Below, one piece after another: positions 24,960 to 33,552 of a DNA stretch of 64,000 bases; position 1 is the first letter of the stretch; each line of letters opens with the position of its first letter. The position numbers and the translations under genes are program-made. The notes beneath the pieces are model-generated. The model searched no databases and was not told the origin of the DNA. It worked only from the letters and a program-made list of their open reading frames with translations. Origin of the DNA: Paracoccus saliphilus. GTDB taxonomy: Bacteria; Pseudomonadota; Alphaproteobacteria; Rhodobacterales; Rhodobacteraceae. Location of the stretch: the NCBI RefSeq assembly GCF_028553805.1, contig NZ_CP067140.1, forward strand, positions 1,178,001 to 1,242,000. Reading direction: 5' to 3'.

Positions 24960-25900
24960 GGGCACCGCTTGCTCCCGAACCGCGACTGGTCCGGCCCGAG
25001 ATCAATACGCGAATGGAGCCGGTGGATTGGGCGCAGCTCTTGCTGCTGTCGGTTCTGTGGGGCGGCTCGTTCTTCCTGATCGCCGTTTCGGTCACCGGGC
25101 TGCCGGTGCTGAGCGTCGTCGCCATCCGGTTGGGCGTCGCGGCGATGGTGCTGTGGCTGATCGTGCTGATGACGGGGCGCAAGCTGCCGCGCGCCCCGGG
25201 GATCTGGGCGGCTTTCCTTGTCATGGGTATCTTGAACAACGCCATCCCCTTCGGATTGATTGTCTGGGGTCAGACCTCGATCCCTTCGGGGCTGGCCTCG
25301 ATCCTGAACGCAACCACGCCGCTCTGGACGGTGATCGTTTCCGGGCTGCTGTTGAGCGATGAGGGCTTCAGTGCACGCAAGCTGGTTGGCGTGGTGCTGG
25401 GGCTTGGCGGGGTGGCCGTCATGATCGGGCTGGATACGCTGGCAGGGCTGGGGCATGCGATCTGGGCACAACTGGCCATTCTCGGGGCGGCGCTGTCCTA
25501 TGCCTTCGCCAATGTCTTCGGGCGGCGGTTCCGGTCCATGGGGCTCGATCCGGTGGTCACGGCTGCGGGGATGGTCACGGGATCGAGCGCGCTGCTGGTC
25601 CCGCTGGCGCTGTCGGTCGATGGCTGGCCCGGCGCGGAAGTGCCCGGACAGGTTTGGCTGGCCGCCATCGTGTTGGGCGTGGTCAGCACCGGGTTGGCCT
25701 ATGTGCTGTATTTCCGCGTGCTGGCACGGGCAGGGGCCACGAATATCTCGCTGGTGACATTTCTCGTACCGGTCTCCGCAGTTTTCTTGGGATGGCTGTT
25801 CCTCGCCGAGACCCTGGGACCGGCGCATCTGCTTGGAGTCGCCCTGATCGCACTGGGGCTGGTGCTGATCGATGGGCGCCTGCTTGCGGGGCGCAAATGA
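24956..25900 (+). CDS. EamA/DMT family transporter, first of a pair
   Basis: 314-residue inner-membrane exporter with ten predicted helices in two EamA repeats. The first repeat begins LLLLSVLWGGSFFLIAV; the second near WAQLAILGAALSYAFANVFG; the end LGVALIALGLVLIDGRLL is typical. An N-terminal polar tail of about 25 residues precedes the first helix; Met18 (MEPVDWAQ) is an alternative start. Overlaps the second EamA gene by 4 bp (25897-25900). Substrate unknown, often amino acids or metabolites. Confidence 0.87.
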   Translation: MRAPLAPEPRLVRPEINTRMEPVDWAQLLLLSVLWGGSFFLIAVSVTGLPVLSVVAIRLGVAAMVLWLIVLMTGRKLPRAPGIWAAFLVMGILNNAIPFGLIVWGQTSIPSGLASILNATTPLWTVIVSGLLLSDEGFSARKLVGVVLGLGGVAVMIGLDTLAGLGHAIWAQLAILGAALSYAFANVFGRRFRSMGLDPVVTAAGMVTGSSALLVPLALSVDGWPGAEVPGQVWLAAIVLGVVSTGLAYVLYFRVLARAGATNISLVTFLVPVSAVFLGWLFLAETLGPAHLLGVALIALGLVLIDGRLLAGRK

Positions 25901-26799
25901 GCGTCGCCGTTCCGCGACAGGAGGCCCTGCGCGGGCATGCGGCGATGCTGCTGTTCTCGGCGCTGGTGGCGGGGTCGTTTTCGCTTGGGGCGCGGGCGGC
26001 CAACCTGATCGATCCGGCGGCGATCACCGCGATGCGTTTCGTCATCGCCGCCGGGGTGATCGGAGCAGTCGCGCTGGCCGGTCCCGGCATACCGCGAAGG
26101 GGGCTTCATGCACCATGGAGATACCTGCTGCTCGGCGGTATCTTCTCCAGCTATTTCGTGCTGATGTTCGAGGGGCTCAAGACCGCCAGCCCGGTCTCGG
26201 CCAGCGCGGTTTTCACGCTGACGCCGCTGATTGCCGCCGGTTTCGGCTGGCTGGTCATGCGGCAGCGGATGACCAGCCGGATGGCACTGGCGATGGCTCT
26301 TGGCGCCGTGGGTGCGCTATGGGTGATTTTTCGCGGCGATCTGGCCGCCATGCTGCGGCTGGAACTGGGGCGTGGTGAGCTGGTTTACCTGTCGGGATGC
26401 GTGGCGCATGCGCTCTACATACCGTTGGTGCGAAGGCTGAACCGGGGCGAAAACCCGGTCGTGTTTACCCTGGGCACATTGGTCGCGGGGGCTATCGTGT
26501 TGCTCATATGGGGATGGCAGGCGATCGGAGCGACGGCCTGGACGAATCTGCCACCCATCGTTTGGATCACCCTGTTCTACGTCTCTCTCTTTGCCAGTGC
26601 GGCAACTTTCGTGCTGGTGCAATTCGCCTCCCTGCGGCTGCCAGCCGCCAAGGTCATGGCCTATACCTACCTGACTCCCGCATGGGTGATCGCGCTCGAG
26701 GCCTTGCTGGGGCAGGGCCTGCCCGGTGGTATCGTGCTGCCCGGCGTGGCGGTGACGCTGTTGGCCTTGTGGCTATTGCTGGAGGGCGATGATGGCTGA
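25897..26799 (+). CDS. EamA/DMT family transporter, second of a pair
   Basis: 300 residues from ATG 25897, overlapping the first EamA stop. Ten helices are predicted in two repeats, for example LLFSALVAGSFSLGARAANL at the start and FYVSLFASAATFVLVQFASL late. DMT pairs encoded side by side often form heterodimers, but each protein here carries both repeats and could work alone. The frame runs 10 bp past a possible upstream start of mipZ. Confidence 0.85.
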   Translation: MSVAVPRQEALRGHAAMLLFSALVAGSFSLGARAANLIDPAAITAMRFVIAAGVIGAVALAGPGIPRRGLHAPWRYLLLGGIFSSYFVLMFEGLKTASPVSASAVFTLTPLIAAGFGWLVMRQRMTSRMALAMALGAVGALWVIFRGDLAAMLRLELGRGELVYLSGCVAHALYIPLVRRLNRGENPVVFTLGTLVAGAIVLLIWGWQAIGATAWTNLPPIVWITLFYVSLFASAATFVLVQFASLRLPAAKVMAYTYLTPAWVIALEALLGQGLPGGIVLPGVAVTLLALWLLLEGDDG

Positions 26800-26881
26800 C
26801 CTGCTATCCGACGAGGCAGCTTTTCATCCCCTCGCGCAGCCGCTAGGTTCCGCGCGGACAAACGAGGCAAAGAGGCAGTCG

Positions 26882-27652
26882 GTGGCGCATATCATCGTTG
26901 TGGGCAACGAAAAGGGAGGTTCCGGGAAATCGACGACCTCGATGCATGTGGTGACCGCCCTCGCGCGGATGGGCCACAAGGTCGGCGGACTGGACCTGGA
27001 CGTGCGGCAACGCAGTTTCGGTCGCTACCTCGAGAATCGGATGGCCTTTATCCAACGCGAAGGGCTGGACCTGCCCACGCCCATGCTGGGAGAGCTGGGC
27101 GAGGGGAGCGATCCGCTGACCCCGGCACTTCACGCGCTCGAGGCGGAATGCGATTTCATCCTGCTGGATTGCCCCGGTTCGCATACGAAACTCAGCCAGA
27201 TGGCGCATACGCTGGCCGATTCGCTGATCACGCCGATGAATGACAGCTTCGTCGATTTCGACCTGCTGGCGCGGATGTCGCCCGAGGGCAAGGTGCTGGG
27301 GCCTTCGATCTATGCCGAGATGGTCTGGGCCGCCCGGCAGATGCGGGCAGAGGCCGGGGCGGGGGCGATCGACTGGATCGTGCTGCGCAACCGTTTGGGC
27401 ACGCAGGCGATGCACAACAAGCGCAAGGTCGGCGGCGCGCTGACCACCTTGTCCAAGCGGATCGGCTTTCGCGTTACCGCGGGCTTCTCGGAGCGGGTAA
27501 TCTTCCGCGAGTTGTTCCCGCGCGGGCTGACGCTGTTGGATCTGAAGGAAATCGGCACCGAGAGCCTGAACATGTCGAACATTGCCGCCCGGCAGGAATT
27601 GCGCGACCTGATCGCCACGCTGGCTCTGCCGGGAGTCAGCGTCAGTTTCTGA
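26882..27652 (+). CDS. mipZ: Division plane positioning ATPase MipZ
   Basis: ParA/MinD-type ATPase that forms a polar gradient and blocks FtsZ assembly away from midcell in alphaproteobacteria lacking Min. 256 residues from GTG 26882, giving the family start (M)AHIIVVGNEKGGSGKSTTS with the deviant Walker A (KGGSGKST, residues 11-18). Switch region DLDVRQRSFGRYLENR and DCPGSHTKLSQMAHTLAD are characteristic. ATG 26789 would add 31 residues with no family match. It stands alone, with no parB nearby. Confidence 0.92.
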   Translation: MAHIIVVGNEKGGSGKSTTSMHVVTALARMGHKVGGLDLDVRQRSFGRYLENRMAFIQREGLDLPTPMLGELGEGSDPLTPALHALEAECDFILLDCPGSHTKLSQMAHTLADSLITPMNDSFVDFDLLARMSPEGKVLGPSIYAEMVWAARQMRAEAGAGAIDWIVLRNRLGTQAMHNKRKVGGALTTLSKRIGFRVTAGFSERVIFRELFPRGLTLLDLKEIGTESLNMSNIAARQELRDLIATLALPGVSVSF

Positions 27653-27668
27653 CGATCGTCACGGCTTC

Positions 27669-27697
27669 TTGACGTCGCGGCAGGATTGTCGCTAATC
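27669..27697 (+). promoter_or_regulatory. Predicted promoter of the RND efflux pair
   Basis: TTGACG (27669-27674) and CTAATC (27692-27697) are 17 bp apart, a good alphaproteobacterial RpoD-type promoter. Transcription would begin near 27704, giving a leader of about 45 nt before the chosen start at 27749. Confidence 0.6.
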
Positions 27698-27748
27698 GCA
27701 TGAATGTTTATGTTTCGCGGATTATATTTTTCGTTACAGGCGGTCGCG

Positions 27749-28903
27749 ATGCGCATCCTGTCCATTGCTCTGCTCGTGGCCGGCTTGGCACTGCCTGCCG
27801 TCGCTGAGGATAGCGCTTCCTCGGATGCTCCCGCAGAGTCTGCGGTCGAGCGTTCTGTTCCATCTGTCACCGTGACCTCTGCCGAGACGACAGAGGTGCA
27901 GGCAAGGGTGCCAGTTGTCGGCTCCCTGATAGCCCGGCAGGAGGTGCAGATCTATTCTCAGGTATCGGGCCACGAGATCACCGAGATCCTGGTCGAGGCA
28001 GGCGATACTGTCGAAAAGGGGCAGGTGCTGGCGCGAATGTCCACGGATACGCTGGCGGCACAGCTTGCGCAGGCCGATGCCGGGTATCAACAGGCCGAGG
28101 CAGCCTTGAAACAGGCTGTCACGAGTTTGGAGCGGGCAGAACGTCTTCGTGCCTCGAACAATGCCTCGCAGGCGACGCTCGATGATGCGGTCGCGGCAGA
28201 GGCGAATGCGCAGGCGGGACTTGCACAGGCAGATGCGGCGCGACGGATTGCGCGACTTGACCTTGACCGGGCCGAGATCGTTGCCCCGGTCTCCGGGCTG
28301 GTGGTGGAGCGTAACGCGATTCTGGGCGCCTTGGCCGGCGGTGGCAGTGGCCCGCTGTTCACGCTGCTTGCCGATGGCGAGATCGAGATGTCCGCCGAAG
28401 TGATCGAAACCGCCCTGCAGAGCCTCTCGATCGGTGACCCGGCCGAGATCCAAGTTGCGGGTCTGGGGAACATCACCGGCGAGGTGCGGCTGATTCCGGC
28501 TTCGGTCGATCCCGTGACGCGCTTGGGGAAGATGCGGATCTCATTGGATAGCGCGCCGGGATTGCGAACGGGACTCTTCGCGAGCGGTTGGGTGATTACC
28601 GCGAAACGCCATGCCGTGACCGTGCCAGCCACCGCCGTCCTGTCGGATGACCAAGGGGACCGCGTGCAGGTCGTCGAGGATGGCGTGGTGCGGTCCCATC
28701 CGGTCAAGGCCGGTCTGCTGTGGGAAGGGCGGCGCGAGATCGTCGAAGGCATCGAAGAAGGCGAGCAGGTAATCGCCCGCTCGGGAGCCTTTTTCCGCGA
28801 TGGCGACATGGTCAAGGCAATCAGCGCTGCGCAATCCGAAGCGGAAACGGAAAACGAAACCGCCAGCGCCGCTGCGCCCGCTGAAGGGACGCGCCGGCCA
28901 TGA
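27749..28903 (+). CDS. RND efflux periplasmic adaptor subunit
   Basis: HlyD/AcrA-type adaptor linking an inner-membrane RND pump to an outer-membrane channel. 384 residues from ATG 27749, which gives a signal peptide MRILSIALLVAGLALPAVA; ATG 27704 would sit on the predicted transcription start. The biotinyl-lipoyl half motifs are GSLIARQEVQIYSQVSGHEI and RAEIVAPVSGLVVERNAILG, flanking an alpha-helical hairpin with Ala/Gln-rich repeats. It overlaps the permease gene by 4 bp. Confidence 0.9.
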   Translation: MRILSIALLVAGLALPAVAEDSASSDAPAESAVERSVPSVTVTSAETTEVQARVPVVGSLIARQEVQIYSQVSGHEITEILVEAGDTVEKGQVLARMSTDTLAAQLAQADAGYQQAEAALKQAVTSLERAERLRASNNASQATLDDAVAAEANAQAGLAQADAARRIARLDLDRAEIVAPVSGLVVERNAILGALAGGGSGPLFTLLADGEIEMSAEVIETALQSLSIGDPAEIQVAGLGNITGEVRLIPASVDPVTRLGKMRISLDSAPGLRTGLFASGWVITAKRHAVTVPATAVLSDDQGDRVQVVEDGVVRSHPVKAGLLWEGRREIVEGIEEGEQVIARSGAFFRDGDMVKAISAAQSEAETENETASAAAPAEGTRRP

Positions 28904-31900
28904 ATATGTCCACCTGGTCGATCCGGCACCCGGTTCCGCCGATCGCGGTGTTCCTGGTGCTGCTGGTCGTCGGGCTGTTCAGCTTTTCCAAGCTGCCGGT
29001 TACGGCGATGCCGAATATCGATCTGCCCATCGTCAGCGTGAATATCGCTCAGCCGGGCGCTGCCCCGTCCGAGTTGACGACGCAGGTCATCCAGCCGGTC
29101 GAGGACAGTATCTCCTCTGTCACCGGGGTGCGGCATATTAGCTCGACCGCGACAGACAGCATGGCGTCGATCACCGTCGAGTTCGAGCTTGAAACCAACA
29201 GCGACCGGGCGGTGAATGACGTCAAGGACGCGGTTTCCAATGTCCGGGCGGAACTGCCCGAAAGCATCAGCGAACCCATCGTGCAACGGGTGGATGTGAC
29301 GGGCTATCCGATCCTGACCTATGCGGTCAGCGACCCGACCCAGTCTATCGAGGGATTGTCGAAATTCGTCGATGACGTGATCGGTCGCGAACTTTCCACC
29401 GTGGATGGAGTCGGTAAGACAGAACGCATCGGTGGAGCAGAGCGGGAGATCAAGGTCGAGCTGGATCCCGACCGGCTGCTGGCACATGGATTGACGGCGG
29501 CAGAGGTTTCGAACCAGCTTCGCGCCAAGAATATCGACATGGGCGGCGGGCGCGGCGACCTGGCCGGCACCGAATATTCTATCCGCACATTGGGGTCTGC
29601 CGATACGATCTCGCAGCTTGCGGCGACGCCGATCGCGATTGCCAATGGCCGGACGATCCGGCTGGACCAATTGGGCGATGTCATCGACGGTGCCAGCGAA
29701 GAGCGCAGCTTTGCCCTGCTGGACGGACAACCGGTCGTGGCCTTCGGCGTATATCGGGCGACCGGCAAATCCGATCTTTCGGCAGGCGACGGCACCAAGG
29801 AACGGCTGGAGGAGATCCGCGAGCGTTACCCGAATACGCAGATCACCCTGATCGACGATGCGACGACCTATACCGCCGCCAGCTATCACAGCGCGATGGA
29901 GACGCTCTATGAAGGGGCGGCGCTGGCCGTGCTCGTGGTGTTCCTGTTTCTGCGCAATTGGCGGGCGACGCTGATCGCCGCCGTGGCGCTGCCGCTGTCG
30001 ATCATTCCAACCTTCTTCGTCATGCATTGGCTGGGCTTCACGCTAAACGGTATCAGCCTGCTAGGGATCACGCTGGTGACCGGTATCCTCGTTGATGATG
30101 CAATCGTCGAGATCGAGAATATCGTCCGCCATATCGGCATGGGCTCGCCCCCATACGAGGCCAGCGAAGAGGCCGCCAACGAGATCGGCCTGACGGTGAT
30201 CGCTATCAGTTTCTCGATTGTCGCGGTCTTTGCCCCGGTCAGTTTCATGGGCGGCATCGCAGGCCAGTATTTCAAGCAGTTCGGCCTGACTGTCGCTGTA
30301 TCGGTGCTGTTCTCGCTTCTGGTTGCGCGGATCATCACACCGATGCTGGCGGCCTATTTCATCCGCGGCAAGCAGCATGAGGCGGATCGTCCCGATGGTC
30401 TGGTCATGCGCGTGTTGATGTCCGTCCTGCGCTGGACGATGCGGCATCGCGGGCTGACCCTGCTGGCAGGGCTGGGGATCTTCGCGGGATCGATCTATTC
30501 CGCGACCTTGCTGCCGACCGAGTTCGTCCCGGCCTCGGATATCGGTCGCAGCCAGATCGAAATAGAGATGCCGCCCGGCTCGACCATAGATGAAACCGAG
30601 GATTCGGTGCGCAACCTGAATGCGCGCGTTGCCGAGACATCCGAGGTGAAATCGGTCTTCGCCTATAGCGACGGTTCGGATGTGACCTCGGCCCGACTGA
30701 TGATCAATTACGGTAAGAAGGATGATCGCGAACGGTCGCAATTCGACCTGGAAGAAGAGTTGAAGGAACGGCTCTCCACTGTTCCGGACATGCGCATCAA
30801 TTTCCAGAACGAGGCCGGGCAGAACGACCTGTCGATCAGCGTATTGGGAGAAACCGAAGAGGCATCCGCACAGGCGGCTGAACGTCTGACCTCTGCCATG
30901 GACGAACTTGCGACGCTGGAGGGGGTGACCTCGTCGGCGAGCTTGCAGCGGCCCGAGATCCAGGTCTCTCCGAAATCGGATATCGCCGCGCAGCTTGGCG
31001 TGACGGCCAGCGCATTGGCGACGACCCTGCGCGTCGCGACGCTTGGTGATACAGAGGCGAACCTGGCCAAGTTCAATGCAGGGGACGAACAGGTGCCGAT
31101 CGTCGTGCGGCTGAACGAGGCGTCGCGAAACAACCTGATGCAGGTGCAGAACCTGCGGGTGCCCAGCTCTTCGGGGCAGATTCCCCTGGTGACGGTCGCC
31201 GATGTGACGCTGTCGGCAGGTGCGACGGAAATCGGTCGCTATGACAGGCAGTTCCGCACCACGGTCAGCGCGAATCTGGCGGATGGCGCATTGCTCGGGC
31301 CGGTCAGTGCCGAGGTGACGAACCTGCAGCAAGAGGTCGAACTTCCGCCCGGCACGTCGATTCAACCGGCCGGCGACGCCGAAATCATGGGCGAGGTGTT
31401 CTCCGCTTTCGGCACGGCCATGGGGGCCGGGATCATGCTGGTCTATGTCGTGCTGGTGCTGTTGTTCCACAATTTCGTCACGCCGGTGACGATCCTTCTG
31501 TCGCTGCCTCTGGCTATCGGCGGGGCGATCCTCGCGCTATTCGTGACCGGCAATTCGATCAGCATGGCGGTGGTGATCGGTTTCCTGATGCTGATGGGTA
31601 TCGTCACCAAGAACTCGATCATGCTGGTCGAATTCGCGCTGACCTCGATGGTGGCAGGCACGCCCAAGCGCGAGGCGATCCTGGATGCGGTGCACAAGCG
31701 CGCCCGGCCCATCGTGATGACGACCATCGCGATGACGGCGGGGATGGTGCCCTCGGCCCTGGCCACCGGAGAGGGCGGCGAGTTCCGGGCGCCGATGGCG
31801 ATTGCGGTGATTGGCGGGCTGCTTCTTTCGACGCTCTTGTCGCTGCTGTTCGTACCGTCGCTGTTCTCGCTCATTCATGGCGGGCAAGGCCGGGTCTTTG

Positions 31901-31956
31901 GCTGGTTCGGGCGGCGGATCGGCTTGAACAAGGCGCGAGAGGTTCCGGCGGAGTAG
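28900..31956 (+). CDS. RND efflux permease (AcrB/MdtB-like)
   Basis: Inner-membrane proton-driven exporter, 1018 residues, full length, with twelve helices and two large periplasmic loops. Seen: SIRHPVPPIAVFLVLLVVGL at the start, GILVDDAIVEIENIVRHIG in the helix-4 region with the proton-relay Asp pair, and GIVTKNSIMLVEFALTSM in the second half. No outer-membrane factor gene follows, so it must borrow one. Nearest group is the heavy-metal-independent HAE1-type pumps; substrates unknown. Confidence 0.92.
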   Translation: MNMSTWSIRHPVPPIAVFLVLLVVGLFSFSKLPVTAMPNIDLPIVSVNIAQPGAAPSELTTQVIQPVEDSISSVTGVRHISSTATDSMASITVEFELETNSDRAVNDVKDAVSNVRAELPESISEPIVQRVDVTGYPILTYAVSDPTQSIEGLSKFVDDVIGRELSTVDGVGKTERIGGAEREIKVELDPDRLLAHGLTAAEVSNQLRAKNIDMGGGRGDLAGTEYSIRTLGSADTISQLAATPIAIANGRTIRLDQLGDVIDGASEERSFALLDGQPVVAFGVYRATGKSDLSAGDGTKERLEEIRERYPNTQITLIDDATTYTAASYHSAMETLYEGAALAVLVVFLFLRNWRATLIAAVALPLSIIPTFFVMHWLGFTLNGISLLGITLVTGILVDDAIVEIENIVRHIGMGSPPYEASEEAANEIGLTVIAISFSIVAVFAPVSFMGGIAGQYFKQFGLTVAVSVLFSLLVARIITPMLAAYFIRGKQHEADRPDGLVMRVLMSVLRWTMRHRGLTLLAGLGIFAGSIYSATLLPTEFVPASDIGRSQIEIEMPPGSTIDETEDSVRNLNARVAETSEVKSVFAYSDGSDVTSARLMINYGKKDDRERSQFDLEEELKERLSTVPDMRINFQNEAGQNDLSISVLGETEEASAQAAERLTSAMDELATLEGVTSSASLQRPEIQVSPKSDIAAQLGVTASALATTLRVATLGDTEANLAKFNAGDEQVPIVVRLNEASRNNLMQVQNLRVPSSSGQIPLVTVADVTLSAGATEIGRYDRQFRTTVSANLADGALLGPVSAEVTNLQQEVELPPGTSIQPAGDAEIMGEVFSAFGTAMGAGIMLVYVVLVLLFHNFVTPVTILLSLPLAIGGAILALFVTGNSISMAVVIGFLMLMGIVTKNSIMLVEFALTSMVAGTPKREAILDAVHKRARPIVMTTIAMTAGMVPSALATGEGGEFRAPMAIAVIGGLLLSTLLSLLFVPSLFSLIHGGQGRVFGWFGRRIGLNKAREVPAE

Positions 31957-32019
31957 GCGGGTCGTGAAGGCAACTGGGCAAGCTGTCCCGGATCAGCCGG
32001 TGCCGCGAATGTCTGCCGA

Positions 32020-32820
32020 TCAACCACCGGGTCGGTCCGCCATCGCCTTGGCGGTTCGCTCATCCGCCGGAAAGAACGCTTCGATCGTCACCTCTGACAG
32101 CGTGACATCGGTGGCCGTGCCGAACACCGTTGTAGTGCTGAGAAAGGTCAGCGGCCCTGCATCGCTTTTCAACCTGAGCGGCACCGCGATACGTCCTTCC
32201 CGCGCCGGATCGGATCTTGCCGGTGCTGTGCTTGCCTGAAAGGGAAAGGCAGCGATTTCATCGCGGAGTGCCGCCAGCTTTGCATCCGCCGATTGCCTGA
32301 TCTCGTGGTCGAGCCGGGTTAGCAGGTGGGATCGCCATTCCGGCAGGTTGAGAATGCGCGGGGCCAGCCCTTCGGGATGAAGGCTCAATCGCAGGACATT
32401 GATGTCTCCCTCCAACAGATGCGGCGCGGCATTGGCCATCAACGCCTGTGCGCTTGCATTCGCGGAAATCAATGTCCAGTGACGATCCACTGCCAGCGCG
32501 GGATGCGGCAGATGACCGTGCAGCACGTCCTCGACCACCCGGCGAGCCCCGGAAAGTTCGGGTGCGTCCAGCCCGCGATGCGGGTAATGCGGGGCATGTC
32601 CCGCAGCGGTCAGGATCAGGTTGCGCTCGCGCAGCGGGATCTCGAGACGTTCGCCGAGATGCATCACCATGTCCCGGCTTGGCCGGGACCGGCCCGATTC
32701 CAGGAAACTGAGATGGCGTTGGGAAATATCCGCCTCGCTCGCCAGCGCTAGCTGGCTGAGCCTGCGCCTCTGCCGCCATTGCCGCAGCAGTTCTCCGGCA
32801 TTTGGGGCCATGTTGCTCAT
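32020..32820 (-). CDS. XRE regulator with MmyB-like ligand-binding domain
   Basis: 266 residues from ATG 32820. N-terminal helix-turn-helix: LLRQWRQRRRLSQLALASEA then DISQRHLSFLESGRSRPSRD. The remainder matches the MmyB-like domain, with NLILTAAGHAPHYPHRGLD and the central ALAVDRHWTLISANASAQAL; in this family it is a PAS-like fold that can bind a fatty acid. Divergent from a DUF1330 gene with palindromes between, so it probably controls that gene. Convergent with the RND pump. Confidence 0.87.
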   Translation of the reverse strand: MSNMAPNAGELLRQWRQRRRLSQLALASEADISQRHLSFLESGRSRPSRDMVMHLGERLEIPLRERNLILTAAGHAPHYPHRGLDAPELSGARRVVEDVLHGHLPHPALAVDRHWTLISANASAQALMANAAPHLLEGDINVLRLSLHPEGLAPRILNLPEWRSHLLTRLDHEIRQSADAKLAALRDEIAAFPFQASTAPARSDPAREGRIAVPLRLKSDAGPLTFLSTTTVFGTATDVTLSEVTIEAFFPADERTAKAMADRPGG

Positions 32821-32855
32821 GCCGACATAATTAACGCGCCAGTTATCTGGAAACA

Positions 32856-32872
32856 ATTACCTGCAAGGTAAT
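32856..32872. promoter_or_regulatory. Candidate operator between the XRE and DUF1330 genes
   Basis: ATTACCT and AGGTAAT form a 7-bp inverted repeat with a 3-bp centre, 35 bp ahead of the XRE start and 81 bp ahead of the DUF1330 start. It is the most symmetric site in the divergent promoter region and suits a dimeric HTH regulator. Confidence 0.5.
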
Positions 32873-32953
32873 CGATTTGAGGCAACCGATTCGCGATGAA
32901 CGGGTATCGCCTTGCCGTTCCGGCGAGCCGAAGTTCATTGAAGGAGAAATGTC

Positions 32954-33277
32954 ATGACCTGCTATGCAATCGGTTATCTGCAAAATGTCGAAATGGGCGC
33001 TGGAATCACGGCCTATCTTGAAAATATCGATGCGACGCTTGCCCCCTTCGATGGGCGCTTCATCATTCATGGCGGACCAAAGCACATGCTGGAAGGGAAA
33101 ATCGACGGCGACCTGATCGTGATTGCCTTTCCGGATATGGAGAAGGCCCGAAACTGGTATCAATCGCCGCAATATCAGGCGATCCTTCATCATCGCCTGG
33201 AGAATTCCGAAGGAACGGTTTTTCTTATGGATGGGGTCGATGCGGATCACCGGGCCACGGATATCCTGACGGCTTGA
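32954..33277 (+). CDS. DUF1330 family protein
   Basis: 107-residue small protein with a dimeric ferredoxin-like fold: CYAIGYLQNVEMGAGITAYL, FDGRFIIHGGPKHMLEGKID, DLIVIAFPDMEKARNWYQSP. AAGGAG lies 7 bp before the ATG. The family has no proven function; similar folds serve in small monooxygenases and dehydratases. Divergent from an XRE/MmyB-like regulator, so it is probably its regulated partner, as often seen. Confidence 0.85.
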   Translation: MTCYAIGYLQNVEMGAGITAYLENIDATLAPFDGRFIIHGGPKHMLEGKIDGDLIVIAFPDMEKARNWYQSPQYQAILHHRLENSEGTVFLMDGVDADHRATDILTA

Positions 33278-33485
33278 GGATATGGCAGGAAAGGGGAGGG
33301 CGGCTTGCATCATATGCTGCCCATCCTCGAAGCGGATCGGGCCAGCATAATGCGCAAGACGACGATAATCCGAATGCGGGCAGGTGAGTCAAACTTGGAG
33401 ACCCGCTCAAAAGAAACGGGGGCAAACCCAAAGAAATGGCGTAGGATTGAACCTGAGCCGTCCTGCGATGCGCATTTGCCGAGTA

Positions 33486-33516
33486 TTGACAGAGTTTTAC
33501 AAAGCTGAGCCATATT
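33486..33516 (+). promoter_or_regulatory. Possible promoter of the alpha-2-macroglobulin gene
   Basis: TTGACA at 33486-33491 is a perfect -35 box; the best -10 match is CATATT at 33511-33516, 19 bp away, which is longer than ideal. The rest of the 275-bp gap upstream shows no other structure I can support. Confidence 0.4.
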
Positions 33517-33552
33517 CGTGCGGAGGATGTCGGTCACGCCCGGAGGATTTTC

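Noticed and set aside
28087..30027. 646-codon minus-strand frame under the RND genes
   Set aside because: Antisense shadow with biased composition and no ribosome site.
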